Source: Streptacidiphilus jeojiense
GTDB lineage: Bacteria; Actinomycetota; Actinomycetes; Streptomycetales; Streptomycetaceae
Assembly (NCBI RefSeq): GCF_000719095.1
Contig: NZ_JOEH01000020.1
Coordinates: 62,001 to 126,000, forward strand
Direction of reading: 5' to 3'
Length of the DNA stretch: 64,000 nucleotides
Made by a program: the position numbers and the translations under genes. Below are positions 8,256-16,690 of this stretch, in pieces. How positions within the stretch are numbered: position 1 is the first letter of the stretch; every line of letters starts with the position of its first letter. The notes below the pieces were generated by a model, which was given only the letters and a program-made list of their open reading frames with translations, was not told the origin of the DNA and searched no databases.

Positions 8256-9133
8256 GCGTCGTTCTCGACAGGCCGGCGACCGCGGCCCCCGGCGCGGAGT
8301 CGGGGGCCCGGAGGCGGCGGATCGCCATCAGGCCGGGCGCCTGGCTCACCTGGGGCGCTCTGGCGTTCTTCTTCCTCAACCTGCTCGGAGTGATCGGCAC
8401 GGTGCTGCTGAACTCCTTCGGCCGCAGCTGGTTCAGGAGCTGGCTGCCGGGCGGCTGGACCACCCACTGGTACAGCGACGCCTGGACCGAGTTCAGCCTC
8501 GGGCAGGTGCTGGGGACCACGGTCGAGGTCACCTTCCTGGTCGTGCTGATCTCGCTGGTGCTCGCCGTCCCCGCCTCCTACGCGCTGGCCCGCCGGGCCT
8601 TCCCCGGCAGGAAGCTGCTGCTGGGGCTGTTCGTGCTGCCGATCCTGGTGCCGCCGATCGCCTACGGCATCCCGCTGGCCACCGTGCTCTACAAGTTCCA
8701 CCTGGCCGGATCGGTCACCGGGGTGGTGCTCGCCAACCTGGTGCCGTCCATCCCCTTCGTGGTGTTCACGATGACCCCGTTCATCGAGCAGATCGACCCC
8801 AGGATCGAGGCGGCGGCCCGGATGTGCGGGGCGGGGACCCGAACCGTGCTGACCCGGATCCTCGTGCCGCTGCTCCTGCCCGGGATGCTCGCCGCCGGAA
8901 TCCTGGTGCTGGTGCGCACCTTCGGGATGTTCGAGCTGACCTTCCTCACGTCGGGGCCCACCAGCCAGACCCTCATCGTCACCCTGTTCTCGGCCGTCAA
9001 CTCGGCCGGTATCCGGTCCACCCAGTCGATCGACGCCATGGCCGTGATCTACACCGGAACGATGGCCGTGCTGCTGCTGATCGCGCTGCGCTTCGTCAAC
9101 CCCACCCAGCTCGTCGCCCGCTCATCGGACTGA
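8252..9133 (+). CDS. ABC transporter permease (subunit 2)
   Basis: This 293-residue partner permease has a basic cytoplasmic N-terminus, six predicted membrane helices and the EAA loop EAAARMCGAGTRTVLTRILVP. It forms the heterodimeric channel with the product of 7338-8255 and is the last gene of the operon. A GC-rich hairpin follows its stop after 9 bases. Confidence 0.88.
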   Translation: MSVVLDRPATAAPGAESGARRRRIAIRPGAWLTWGALAFFFLNLLGVIGTVLLNSFGRSWFRSWLPGGWTTHWYSDAWTEFSLGQVLGTTVEVTFLVVLISLVLAVPASYALARRAFPGRKLLLGLFVLPILVPPIAYGIPLATVLYKFHLAGSVTGVVLANLVPSIPFVVFTMTPFIEQIDPRIEAAARMCGAGTRTVLTRILVPLLLPGMLAAGILVLVRTFGMFELTFLTSGPTSQTLIVTLFSAVNSAGIRSTQSIDAMAVIYTGTMAVLLLIALRFVNPTQLVARSSD

Positions 9134-9142
9134 GAGGAACGG

Positions 9143-9157
9143 CCACCCCGGGGGTGG
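9143..9157 (+). terminator. Hairpin terminator of the sugar-acid/ABC operon
   Basis: CCACCCC and GGGGTGG form a compact palindrome immediately after the last permease gene. A weaker outer repeat (GAGGAAC at 9134, GTTCCTC at 9190) surrounds it. Confidence 0.5.
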
Positions 9158-9201
9158 AACGTCCGGGCCACGCCACCGCGCGTCGAAGCGGTTCCTCCCC
9201 A

Positions 9202-9207
9202 TAGGGT
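9202..9207 (+). promoter_or_regulatory. -10 box upstream of the PPOX-family gene
   Basis: TAGGGT (TANNNT) lies 39 bases before the GTG at 9247. This leaves a short leader containing the GAGAGGAG ribosome site. Confidence 0.4.
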
Positions 9208-9246
9208 CGAGGGGTCTCCTGAAGACACCCCGAGAGGAGTGACACC

Positions 9247-9633
9247 GTGCTCGACCCCGACGTGCGCCGCGTACTCGACGGCACCCCGATCGCCCATCTG
9301 GCCACCGTCCTGCCGGACGGTGGCCCGCACTCGGTTCCGCTCTGGATCGGCACCGAGGGCGAGCACATCGTGATCCTCACCGGTCCGGGCAGCCGCAAGG
9401 CGCGCAACCTGCGCCGCGACCCGCGGGTCGCCATCTCCCTGACGCCCGCCGACAACCCGTTCGAGCCGGTGCTGATCCGCGGACGGGTCGTCGAATGGCT
9501 GGAGGGCGATGCGGCCTGGGCGGTCGTCGACCGGATCGCGACGAAGTACATCGGCGCGCCCTACTCCCGGGAGCAGGAGCGCGTCGTGGCCGTGATCGAG
9601 CCCGAGCGGCAGTCCGTGGGCCTGGGCTCCTAG
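9247..9633 (+). CDS. PPOX-class (F420/flavin-dependent) reductase-like protein
   Basis: This 128-residue split-barrel protein belongs to the pyridoxamine-phosphate-oxidase-like superfamily. Characteristic segments are IAHLATVLPDGGPHSVPLWI at the start, RKARNLRRDPRVAISL in the middle and the closing WAVVDRIATKYIG. Actinobacterial proteins of this size often use F420 or FMN; which one cannot be decided here. GTG 9247 follows GAGAGGAG at good spacing. The stop overlaps the stop of the convergent thaumatin-like gene by 4 bases. The substrate is unknown. Confidence 0.75.
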   Translation: MLDPDVRRVLDGTPIAHLATVLPDGGPHSVPLWIGTEGEHIVILTGPGSRKARNLRRDPRVAISLTPADNPFEPVLIRGRVVEWLEGDAAWAVVDRIATKYIGAPYSREQERVVAVIEPERQSVGLGS

Positions 9634-10652
9634 CCGGTGGTTCCGAAGGTCACCCGGTAGTAGCAGGCGCCCTTGCAGGCCATGGTGGCGGAGTCGTCGA
9701 AGGCGTATGAGTAGGCGTACGGCTCCGCCTTCTTGAAGACCTGGGTGTAGTCGACCGGCCACTTCGCCGGAATGCAGTTGTCCCGGCCGGCCCAGGCGCC
9801 GCGGCAGCAGTAGGTGTCACCGCCGAAGGCGGCGCAGGGCGGCTTGCAGCCGATGACCTGGCCGCCGTTGACGGCCTGCATGGCGGTGGGGCAGACGATC
9901 GGGGTGGTGCAGGTCCCCTTGTAGCAGCCGGAGGCGGTGATCGGATCCGTGCTGACGGTGTGTGAGATGTTGATGTACATCGGCAGGTTGGACCCGTCGA
10001 CCATGCTGACGTCGTAGAAGTCCAGGTTGTCGAAGGCGTCGAAGGTGAACTCGCCCAGCGTGGTCGGGGTGGTCGGACCGGAGCAGGTCGTGGTGCAGTC
10101 GCCGGTGAGGCAGGTCCCCGCACCGTTGCTGGTGCAGCCGGTCCGGCCCCAGATCCGCCCGCCCCAGTTGTTGGCCACCGTGACCGTGGCGCTCTGCCCC
10201 GGCTGGAGCTTCAGGCCGCCCGGGTAGGCCGCGGTGGTGTTGGTGACGATCACCCAGACGGTCTGCTGGGTCCGGTTCACCAGCGCGATGGACCGCTGCC
10301 CGGCCGGAGCCGCCTGGGTGGGCTGTGTCGCGGTGCTCGCCGCCGTGGTCCTGGTGGTGGCCGCGGGAGCGGCCGTGCGGGTCGCCGTGTGCGAGGCCGA
10401 CGGCGAGGGTGTCGCGGACTTCGTGGTGGCGCTGGGGGACGCGGAGGGGGAAGCCGACGGGCCGGGGGACGCACTGGCCCCGCCACCGCTGCCTGCGGTG
10501 GCGACCGCCGAGGACGGGTCGGCCACCTGGGCGGTCCCCACGCCGTTCGGCGGGGACGGCCAGAAGACGACGACCAGCGTCGCGACGACGGCCGCCGTCA
10601 GCGCGAGCCACCATCCCCGTGCGGATCGGGTTCGATGCTTCCTGCGTGCCAT
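9630..10652 (-). CDS. Membrane-anchored thaumatin-like protein
   Basis: This is a 340-residue exported protein. A basic N-terminus precedes one hydrophobic helix (WWLALTAAVVATLVVVFW, residues 14-31) that may be a membrane anchor or an uncleaved signal. A linker of about 85 residues rich in Ser, Pro, Thr and Ala follows. From about residue 130 the thaumatin fold is recognisable: SIALVNRTQQTVWV, a GRIWGRTGC turn, CLTGDC, LGEFTFD and YDVSMVDGSNLPMYI, with at least fourteen cysteines for disulfides. Plant and fungal thaumatin-like proteins act on beta-glucans or fungal membranes; a bacterial role is unknown. The start follows CGAGGGG. Confidence 0.82.
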   Translation of the reverse strand: MARRKHRTRSARGWWLALTAAVVATLVVVFWPSPPNGVGTAQVADPSSAVATAGSGGGASASPGPSASPSASPSATTKSATPSPSASHTATRTAAPAATTRTTAASTATQPTQAAPAGQRSIALVNRTQQTVWVIVTNTTAAYPGGLKLQPGQSATVTVANNWGGRIWGRTGCTSNGAGTCLTGDCTTTCSGPTTPTTLGEFTFDAFDNLDFYDVSMVDGSNLPMYINISHTVSTDPITASGCYKGTCTTPIVCPTAMQAVNGGQVIGCKPPCAAFGGDTYCCRGAWAGRDNCIPAKWPVDYTQVFKKAEPYAYSYAFDDSATMACKGACYYRVTFGTTG

Positions 10653-10767
10653 GGCCTGCCTGTCCCCTCGCCGATGAGGCGGTATGAGGCGGACGCCTCG
10701 TACAGGAGACCGGAACGGAGCCCTCCGACAACAGAAATCCGCGACGGAAATCCGAGCACCCTCTCCG

Positions 10768-10866
10768 TCAGGGCCGGGCCGCGAGGCCGTCGAGGACGGC
10801 GTGGAGGCCGAACTCGAAGGTGTGCTCCGGGGCCGCGCCGTAGTCGGCGGCGGTGGCCCGGTCGTC
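10768..10866 (-). pseudogene. Remnant of a TetR-family regulator (C-terminal end)
   Basis: Read on the minus strand, the frame ending at TGA 10768 encodes GAAPEHTFEFGLHAVLDGLA, the typical last helix of TetR/AcrR C-terminal domains. No upstream regulator body is present. It is therefore a fragment left by deletion, abutting another fragment on the opposite strand. Confidence 0.55.
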
Positions 10867-10869
10867 GAC

Positions 10870-11000
10870 GGGGTGCGCACCGTCGGTCACGGCGGGTCGG
10901 CCAACGGCCAGTTCGCCGAGCTGCTGATGGTGCCCGAGCGGGACTTCGCGGTGGTGGTGCTGTCCAACGCCGGCCCGGACGAGCCCTTCGCGCTGCTCCG
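10870..11000 (+). pseudogene. Remnant of a serine hydrolase (beta-lactamase family)
   Basis: The frame encodes VGHGGSANGQFAELLMVP followed by ERDFAVVVLSNAG. This is the conserved KTG-like box region and following strand of class C beta-lactamase-related serine hydrolases. The N-terminal SxxK part is missing and the similarity stops near 11000, so this is a decayed internal piece. Confidence 0.55.
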
Positions 11001-11309
11001 CTCCTCTCGACCGGCCTCACCCCGATCAACTGACCAAGTGTCATTTGTACGCATTCATAGAGGAATTCAGGACATTCTCCGGCGAGCTGAACCTTGCCTG
11101 GGAGTCGGTGGGGAGTTCCCTGGGGGTCCTTGCAAGTATTGGCATGGACTCGATATACCTGGGTGCGAACGATCATGGATTTCTTGCTCGTATCCAGATC
11201 GAAGTTCTTGCACTGAATTTCCAGTGGATCTGCTGTGGCATGCCTGATGGTTCGACGGTTTCGGCCTTGCCAGCACTGAGAAGTGTGAGTACCAGTAGGG
11301 GAGTGAAAG
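11001..11309. other. Low-GC spacer before the DUF2690 gene
   Basis: This stretch of about 300 bases has markedly lower GC than the flanks. Short frames cross it but show no actinobacterial codon bias and no recognisable domain. TTGCAA near 11132 and TATACC near 11156 could be a promoter with an 18-base spacer for the gene at 11310; this is weak. Confidence 0.3.
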
Positions 11310-11858
11310 GTGTTCTCTCAAAGGGAGTTCATAAGATCGGCGCCGATGCGGTTGCTGGTCATCATGGCGCTGGTGGCCTTGTGCGCCCTGGTCGGAATCC
11401 CGGGTGCGACGGCGGCCCGGGCCGATGCGCCGAGCTGTAGTGCGGGGTCCTGTGAGGGAAAGAACGCGGAGGCCACGGGCTGTTCCGCCGATGAGCTGCT
11501 GATCGAGGACTCTTCCGAGTCCTCGGGCGGGAGCACCTTGCAGATGTACTACTCCAGCGCATGTCAGACCGTGTGGGCCATATTCACGGACACGGTCGAG
11601 GCATATTTCGGCGTTGCGGAGCTGGTCACGGTGCCCAACGGCGGGGGTCTGGAGCAGGTGGACCAGCAGGTCCTTGGCAGCGCCGACACCGGGTCGATGC
11701 AGAGCAACAACTACGTGACCGAGACGGGCATGACGCAGTGGAACCAGTCCGTGAAGGCGTGCGGACTGCCGCAGAACGAACCAGCAGAGTCCGAGGATCC
11801 GCAACCGGACGGCGGCACGGCGGTCAACATCCTTGGCTGGTGCACGGCATGGCACTGA
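11310..11858 (+). CDS. Secreted DUF2690-family protein
   Basis: This 182-residue protein has a cleavable signal peptide (MRLLVIMALVALCALVGIPG, then ATAARA). The mature part begins CSAGSCEGKNAEATGCSADE, the cysteine pattern of DUF2690, and continues with MYYSSACQTVWAIF, matching its conserved YSxxCxxxWA segment. The function of DUF2690 is unknown; it often sits at the C-terminus of actinobacterial secreted or anchored proteins. GTG 11310 has GGGGAG 7 bases upstream; ATG 11346 is an alternative. It is followed after 47 bases by a large secreted protein and is probably co-transcribed with it. Confidence 0.7.
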   Translation: MFSQREFIRSAPMRLLVIMALVALCALVGIPGATAARADAPSCSAGSCEGKNAEATGCSADELLIEDSSESSGGSTLQMYYSSACQTVWAIFTDTVEAYFGVAELVTVPNGGGLEQVDQQVLGSADTGSMQSNNYVTETGMTQWNQSVKACGLPQNEPAESEDPQPDGGTAVNILGWCTAWH

Positions 11859-11905
11859 CACGGCGTCACCTCAACTCCGCAGGCCCTTTCGACGAGGAAG
11901 ACAAG

Positions 11906-14900
11906 ATGCCAGGGCTGTTGCATCCGCGCCGTCGAGGGCGACCACGTAGGTGGACTGCGGTCACCACTGGACTCGTCGCGCTCGCGGCGCTGCTGCTGTC
12001 GGGGCCGACAGCCCAGGCGACGCCCGATTCGGGCGCGGTGACTGGGAACTCGGGTGCCTTCACGGATCCCGCCGCGGACCTGGGCACGGGCTGGAAGTCC
12101 TCGACCGATGAGCTGCTGACCGGCTTGGGGGACTCGCAGGGCTTTCACATCCTGGAGGCGATGGAGAGCAAGGCCTTCGCTTGGAGCACGCTGGCAACGC
12201 TGACGGTTCCGGGTGTGGACGCGGCTTCATGGACCGGGTACACCTGTCCGACCGGTGACGGGCGCTACGTCGCGGCGGTTTATGCGCCCTCCACCGCGGC
12301 GAACAGTCCCGCCCAGCGTGCGGCGGGGGCTTTCGCGGCTGTGGTCAACGTTGCCACGGGCAAGGTCACCCAGGTCGCGTCGGGGATGGCCCTCGACTAC
12401 TTCACCCCGAGCTGCGGCACCGGGGACCAGGTGGTGTTCACCCGGAACACGGTGGACGAGAGCCAGACCCAGGTGATGGTGGCCGACGCCTCCACCGGAC
12501 GGCTCGTCAGCAGCAGCCTGGTCAAGGCGCAGTTCACGACGCCGGTGCCGACCGCCGCCGACGTGTACGGGGTCGCGCACGGTGACCTCGTCCGGATGAA
12601 CGCGAACGGAACGCTGAGCACACTGGCGCGTCCGCAGGGTCAGCCCTACGCCCTGGCGGCGGACTCGGCACATGGGCTGCAACTGCTCAGCGTGGACGGT
12701 AGCCGTTCGGTGCTCCAGCGGTGGAACGGCAGCGGGCTGGTGGCACTCGGCACCGCCCAGAGCACCAATGTCGGCCTGTTCAGCGGACTCGGCGGGCACA
12801 ACACTTTGGTCGGGGACGCGACGTCACTCAATGTCAAAGCCGCCCCTGGGCTGCGTTCCGTCCCGGCGGCAGAGCAGCCCGACGCGGTGTCCTTCCAGGG
12901 GGATGCGGTGGCCGAGTCGATCACCTCCGCCGACTCGACCAGCGCCCCCAGCGGCAGTGGCTGGGACCAGCCCACGACAGAGGCCGCCGTTCGGTCCGCC
13001 CGCACAGGCACTGTCTCCCATGCGGAGTTCCAGGCGTCGGGCCCGGTCACCCAGACCTTCGGGCAGAGCAGCACTTCGGGAACCGCCTCGGGCACTGCGA
13101 GTGGCACCACGGCGGTGAAGTCCTCCTCCACCGTCAGTACCTCGGGTACGACTGAGTCGGTCACGTCAGCTGCGGTGACAGCTCTGGCGGCGACCACCTG
13201 CGACTCCGGTGTGAGCAGCGGATATGATGCGAGTTATCCGGTCGCCCTGGTTACCCCGCCCTCCTGCGATACCGTGCCCACCTGCCTGGTGGCACGAAAC
13301 AGCGCGACCAAGCAGGTGCTGCAGCCCAGCGAGAACATGGTGGAGTGGGCGGTCGACCAGGCTGTGCACGCCGACCTCACTATCACCCGGCCGGCGAACT
13401 ACGACAGCAACGGCGAGTCGTCCTACTCGCCGGAGAGCATGTTCCCCGCAGCAGCCCTCACCGGTGGCGGGACCATCCCGGCCCAGGTCATGCTGGCTAT
13501 CCTGGCCCAGGAGTCCAACCTCAAGCAGGCCTCCTGGCATGCGGTCCCCGGTGACGCGGGCAACCCGCTGGTCTCCGACTACTACGGCAACGGCGACAGC
13601 ATCTCGTCCCTGCCGAACTACACTGGTACCGACTGCGGCTACGGTATCGCCCAGGTCACCGATGGGATGTCGAGCAGTTCCGGGTCGCCGATGACAGAGG
13701 CTCAGGCCTCTGCCGTGGCCACCGACTACGCGGCGAACATCGCAGCCGGCGTACAGATCCTCGGCCAGACCTGGAATGAACTGCAGGGCCTCTCCACGCC
13801 GATGACGGTGAACGACGGCAGCGCGCAGTACATCGAGAACTGGTACTACGCGATCTGGGGCTACAACAGCGGGGTCTACACCGACCCGACCCAGAACGAC
13901 GGCCATGTCGGCCTGGGCTGGGCCAACAACCCGGCCAATCCGGCCTACGACGCTGCCCGCGAACCGTTCATGCGCTACGACACCGGCGACGCAGCGCACC
14001 CGGGGGACTGGCCCTATCAGGAGAGGGTCCTCGGCTGGGCGGAGAATCCCCAGGTCACCTATGGATCCGCTACCTCGTACACGGATGCGACCTACGCCAC
14101 CAGCGAGTGCACCGTGCTCGCAAGCAGCACCGACACGGCATGCTTCCTCAACCTGCCGACGAACTACCGGCTGTTCTGCTCCACCGCGGTCAACGACTGC
14201 GACCCCTCCACCACGAGTGGCAGCCCGTGCCCGGCGACCGACAGCACCTGCTGGTGGAATCAGCCCGTCTCATGGATCTCGGGGGACGAGAGCACGCAGG
14301 CCGCCACGGAGCACCTGGCCTACCCGCTCGGCTCCGCCGAACCAGCGATCAACAGTCAGTACGCCGCACCTGACTGCTCCTTCCCTTCCGGTTCCACGGG
14401 CACCTTCGTCATCGGCACCGAGGAGGACAGCAGCAAGAACGTCTTCGGCTGCCCCGGTGGCGAGTCCAGCGGCAAATTCTCACTTCGCCTGGGCGACAGC
14501 TTCGCCGGGAAGGAGATCACGGAAAGCGGACTCACCCTGGAGAACCCGCTCACGGCACAGATCGACCTGCACCAACTGGGGGCAGGGTGGATGGGCCACA
14601 TCTACTTCACCCACACCTACCCGCTGAACGACTACGCGCACAAGGTCACCGCACAGTGGGCGCCCGACCCGAGCGCCATTCCTGCAGCAGGTGAGCAGTT
14701 CGACATCCACATCCATCTGCCCTCGCACGGAAACACCGCCAGCAGCGTCTACTACCTGCTCAAGGAGGGCGTCTCGTCAACCGGCGCCGAGCCCAGCGTG
14801 GGCTGCACCAAGAGTCAGGTGAACAGCGGCCAGGACGAGTGGGTGGACCTCGGCACCGCCTACCTGTGGCCCGGAGCCCGACTGCTGCTCAGCAACCTCG

Positions 14901-14983
14901 TCAGCGGGGCCACCGGAACCTCGGACATCGCGTTCGACGCGGTCGCCTTCTCCCCGGCCACCTCGGGCAGTTGGTGCCCGTAG
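11906..14983 (+). CDS. Large secreted protein with lysozyme-like (SLT) and golvesin-like domains
   Basis: The 1025-residue product starts at ATG 11906, 6 bases after GAGGAA. A basic, hydrophobic signal peptide (residues 1-39, ending AQA) leads into about 350 residues of beta-rich sequence suggestive of a propeller. A Ser/Thr/Gly-rich stretch follows near 370-410. A lysozyme-like segment starts near residue 525: MLAILAQESNLKQASW, where E537 would be the catalytic acid, then CGYGIAQVTDGM and a WNYYAIWGYNSG-like region. A cysteine-rich part follows. The last 170 residues (LRLGDSFAG to DIAFDAVAF) resemble golvesin C-terminal domains. I infer cell-wall cleavage or surface binding; activity is unproven. 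Confidence 0.7.
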   Translation: MPGLLHPRRRGRPRRWTAVTTGLVALAALLLSGPTAQATPDSGAVTGNSGAFTDPAADLGTGWKSSTDELLTGLGDSQGFHILEAMESKAFAWSTLATLTVPGVDAASWTGYTCPTGDGRYVAAVYAPSTAANSPAQRAAGAFAAVVNVATGKVTQVASGMALDYFTPSCGTGDQVVFTRNTVDESQTQVMVADASTGRLVSSSLVKAQFTTPVPTAADVYGVAHGDLVRMNANGTLSTLARPQGQPYALAADSAHGLQLLSVDGSRSVLQRWNGSGLVALGTAQSTNVGLFSGLGGHNTLVGDATSLNVKAAPGLRSVPAAEQPDAVSFQGDAVAESITSADSTSAPSGSGWDQPTTEAAVRSARTGTVSHAEFQASGPVTQTFGQSSTSGTASGTASGTTAVKSSSTVSTSGTTESVTSAAVTALAATTCDSGVSSGYDASYPVALVTPPSCDTVPTCLVARNSATKQVLQPSENMVEWAVDQAVHADLTITRPANYDSNGESSYSPESMFPAAALTGGGTIPAQVMLAILAQESNLKQASWHAVPGDAGNPLVSDYYGNGDSISSLPNYTGTDCGYGIAQVTDGMSSSSGSPMTEAQASAVATDYAANIAAGVQILGQTWNELQGLSTPMTVNDGSAQYIENWYYAIWGYNSGVYTDPTQNDGHVGLGWANNPANPAYDAAREPFMRYDTGDAAHPGDWPYQERVLGWAENPQVTYGSATSYTDATYATSECTVLASSTDTACFLNLPTNYRLFCSTAVNDCDPSTTSGSPCPATDSTCWWNQPVSWISGDESTQAATEHLAYPLGSAEPAINSQYAAPDCSFPSGSTGTFVIGTEEDSSKNVFGCPGGESSGKFSLRLGDSFAGKEITESGLTLENPLTAQIDLHQLGAGWMGHIYFTHTYPLNDYAHKVTAQWAPDPSAIPAAGEQFDIHIHLPSHGNTASSVYYLLKEGVSSTGAEPSVGCTKSQVNSGQDEWVDLGTAYLWPGARLLLSNLVSGATGTSDIAFDAVAFSPATSGSWCP

Positions 14984-15000
14984 GCAGACAACTGACCCGA

Positions 15001-15019
15001 ACCGCAGCTCAGCTGCGGT
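15001..15019 (+). terminator. Hairpin directly after the large secreted protein
   Basis: ACCGCAGC and GCTGCGGT form an 8-bp perfect stem with a 3-base loop, 18 bases after the stop codon. Confidence 0.6.
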
Positions 15020-15043
15020 GATCCGGGGCGTTGAATGGCATGC

Positions 15044-15080
15044 AGCGCGGTGGCGGAGGGAGCTCCTCCGCCACCGCGCT
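15044..15080. terminator. Very strong 16-bp hairpin
   Basis: AGCGCGGTGGCGGAGG pairs perfectly with 15065-15080 around a 5-base loop. It is the second hairpin after the large secreted protein and ends 44 bases before the lipoprotein ATG. It probably isolates the two transcripts. Confidence 0.65.
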
Positions 15081-15123
15081 CCCGCTCCGCCCCTCAGACC
15101 CCGTCATATCTGGACCGGAGACT

Positions 15124-15852
15124 ATGCGCGACACTCTGACCAAATTCCTGGCCTGCACCCTGCCGCTGGCAACGGTGCTGCTCACCGCGGCCTGCTCGGG
15201 TGCGACACCGCCCAGTGCAACCCGCGGGCCGGCTGCGGCTGCCACCACCTCCGGCAGCATGCCCGCGACCGCCGGGGCGGCGGACCCCGATGCGGGAAGT
15301 GCCACGCCCACGCCAACCTGGACGGTCATTGCCGATCCCACCGGACCGGTACCCAGCGCTGAGCTCGCCCCCGACAAGGGCTCGATGCGAGCACTGTCGG
15401 CGAATTTCGACTTCAGCTCCTTCTCGGAGCACGAGCTCAAGACCTGGGACATCACGCTGAAATCAACTCCTGACGATGGAAGCCGATCGGACATGTACAC
15501 CGCGCTCGGCGGCAACAGCGTGAAGGGCAAGAGCCACCTCTTCGTCTTTGTGTACCGCAACAAGCAGCAGGCCGTGACCGCCATTGGTTGCGGCTACAGC
15601 CAGGGTGACTCTGCTACAGCGACCCAGTTCATGGACGACTGCGCCCGGACGCAGCTGACAGGTGTGTCCTCGGCGCAGGTCGTCGCATACATCCAGGAAG
15701 AAAGGCAGCTGATGACGCCGCTATTGGTGGGCGCGGCAGCCAGCTACTCAGCTCCATATCGGAAGATCGGGTCCGACACATTCAGCTTTCTGAAAGGTTC
15801 CGGACAGGAGGTCCTGAACATTCGCGGCGATATAAATTCGCCTGCCAATTAG
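15124..15852 (+). CDS. Secreted lipoprotein, function unknown
   Basis: This 242-residue lipoprotein has the signal MRDTLTKFLACTLPLATVLL followed by the lipobox TAAC. A Ser/Thr/Ala/Pro-rich tether reaches about residue 80. The folded part (SANFDFSSFSEHELKTWDIT to the C-terminus) matches no family I know. ATG 15124 fits the signal peptide, though GGAG is only 3 bases upstream. AT-rich codons near the 3' end (GATATAAATTCG) fit the low GC of this segment. Confidence 0.6.
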   Translation: MRDTLTKFLACTLPLATVLLTAACSGATPPSATRGPAAAATTSGSMPATAGAADPDAGSATPTPTWTVIADPTGPVPSAELAPDKGSMRALSANFDFSSFSEHELKTWDITLKSTPDDGSRSDMYTALGGNSVKGKSHLFVFVYRNKQQAVTAIGCGYSQGDSATATQFMDDCARTQLTGVSSAQVVAYIQEERQLMTPLLVGAAASYSAPYRKIGSDTFSFLKGSGQEVLNIRGDINSPAN

Positions 15853-15964
15853 ACCTCGCTGTATGCATCCCAGGGGAGACAGAAAGACGCCGACCCGACA
15901 CGCCAGTTGGGCCGCTCGTCCCAATGGTCATCCCAGGAAAACAGAAGCAGAACGAAGGTTTCTG

Positions 15965-16459
15965 ATGAGTGCCTCTGTAGGCCATGTAAGTGTTCATCCG
16001 AGTTTTCGGTACCTGTCCGTACTTGGACTGCCAATCGTGACGTACCTCGTCCTTCGCGCCGCCACCTCTCAGGACGCTACATCCTCCCGGATCCTGTGGG
16101 GCTCGGCCCTGGTTGTTCTCCTCTTGACTGTGCTTCTGTGCCGGTTGATTTCGGTGAGCATCAAAGGCGGATACGTGAAAGTTCGCCGAGGACTCAGAAC
16201 GGTCACGATCGAGGTCGAGGACTTGATCTCGGTGTCAGCTATCGATGGCCCCGGGGGGTGGCGCACTGCCAAGACGCTCGTACTGGTCGACCCCGAAGGG
16301 CGTACGACGCACGTCGCCCTGACTTTGGTACGGCCCGCAGACCGTAGACGTCTCCTCACAGAGATGACTAGGCAAGCAACCCCTGGGACTGTCCGCTTCG
16401 ACGCAGTCATGCGCGACATGCTTGACGACGCAGGCAAGCAACCGGAACGCGCCTCCTGA
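15965..16459 (+). CDS. Two-helix membrane protein, PH-like cytoplasmic part
   Basis: This 164-residue protein has two membrane segments near residues 15-30 (LSVLGLPIVTYLVLRA) and 40-58 (LWGSALVVLLLTVLLCRL). A soluble tail begins ISVSIKGGYVKVRRGLRTVT. This two-helix-then-beta layout resembles bacterial PH-domain membrane proteins, but I cannot assign the family with certainty. ATG 15965 has GAAGG 6 bases upstream; the frame is open further upstream but without a ribosome site. Confidence 0.5.
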   Translation: MSASVGHVSVHPSFRYLSVLGLPIVTYLVLRAATSQDATSSRILWGSALVVLLLTVLLCRLISVSIKGGYVKVRRGLRTVTIEVEDLISVSAIDGPGGWRTAKTLVLVDPEGRTTHVALTLVRPADRRRLLTEMTRQATPGTVRFDAVMRDMLDDAGKQPERAS

Positions 16460-16690
16460 ACTGTGTCGGCTTATGGCGCTCGTCGTGACCGCATACATCT
16501 GGTGGGCCCATAGCAGCCTGGACTGCGGCGCGAGACTGCGGGCCTGCCAGCTGGCTCTCTTCGAAGTGAAGTCAGATCCCGGGCAAGGATGAACGAGCGT
16601 GTGGTGGATCAGCGGAAACTGCCAGGCCGGAGCGCATTCTGATCATGTAGCTCACGTTCACCTCCCTCGGCTATCCCGTCCTCGGATTCG
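16460..16690. other. Intergenic stretch, nothing recognised
   Basis: About 230 bases of mixed composition. I see no gene, no clear promoter and no strong hairpin. Confidence 0.3.

Noticed and set aside
11045..11440. Open frame of 131 codons before the DUF2690 gene
   Set aside because: Codon use is unlike any neighbour, no homology is apparent, and it overlaps the better supported gene at 11310.
15863..15964. Longer N-terminus for the PH-like membrane protein
   Set aside because: No ribosome site at ATG 15863 and the extra residues are polar and unlike a domain start; ATG 15965 has GAAGG upstream.
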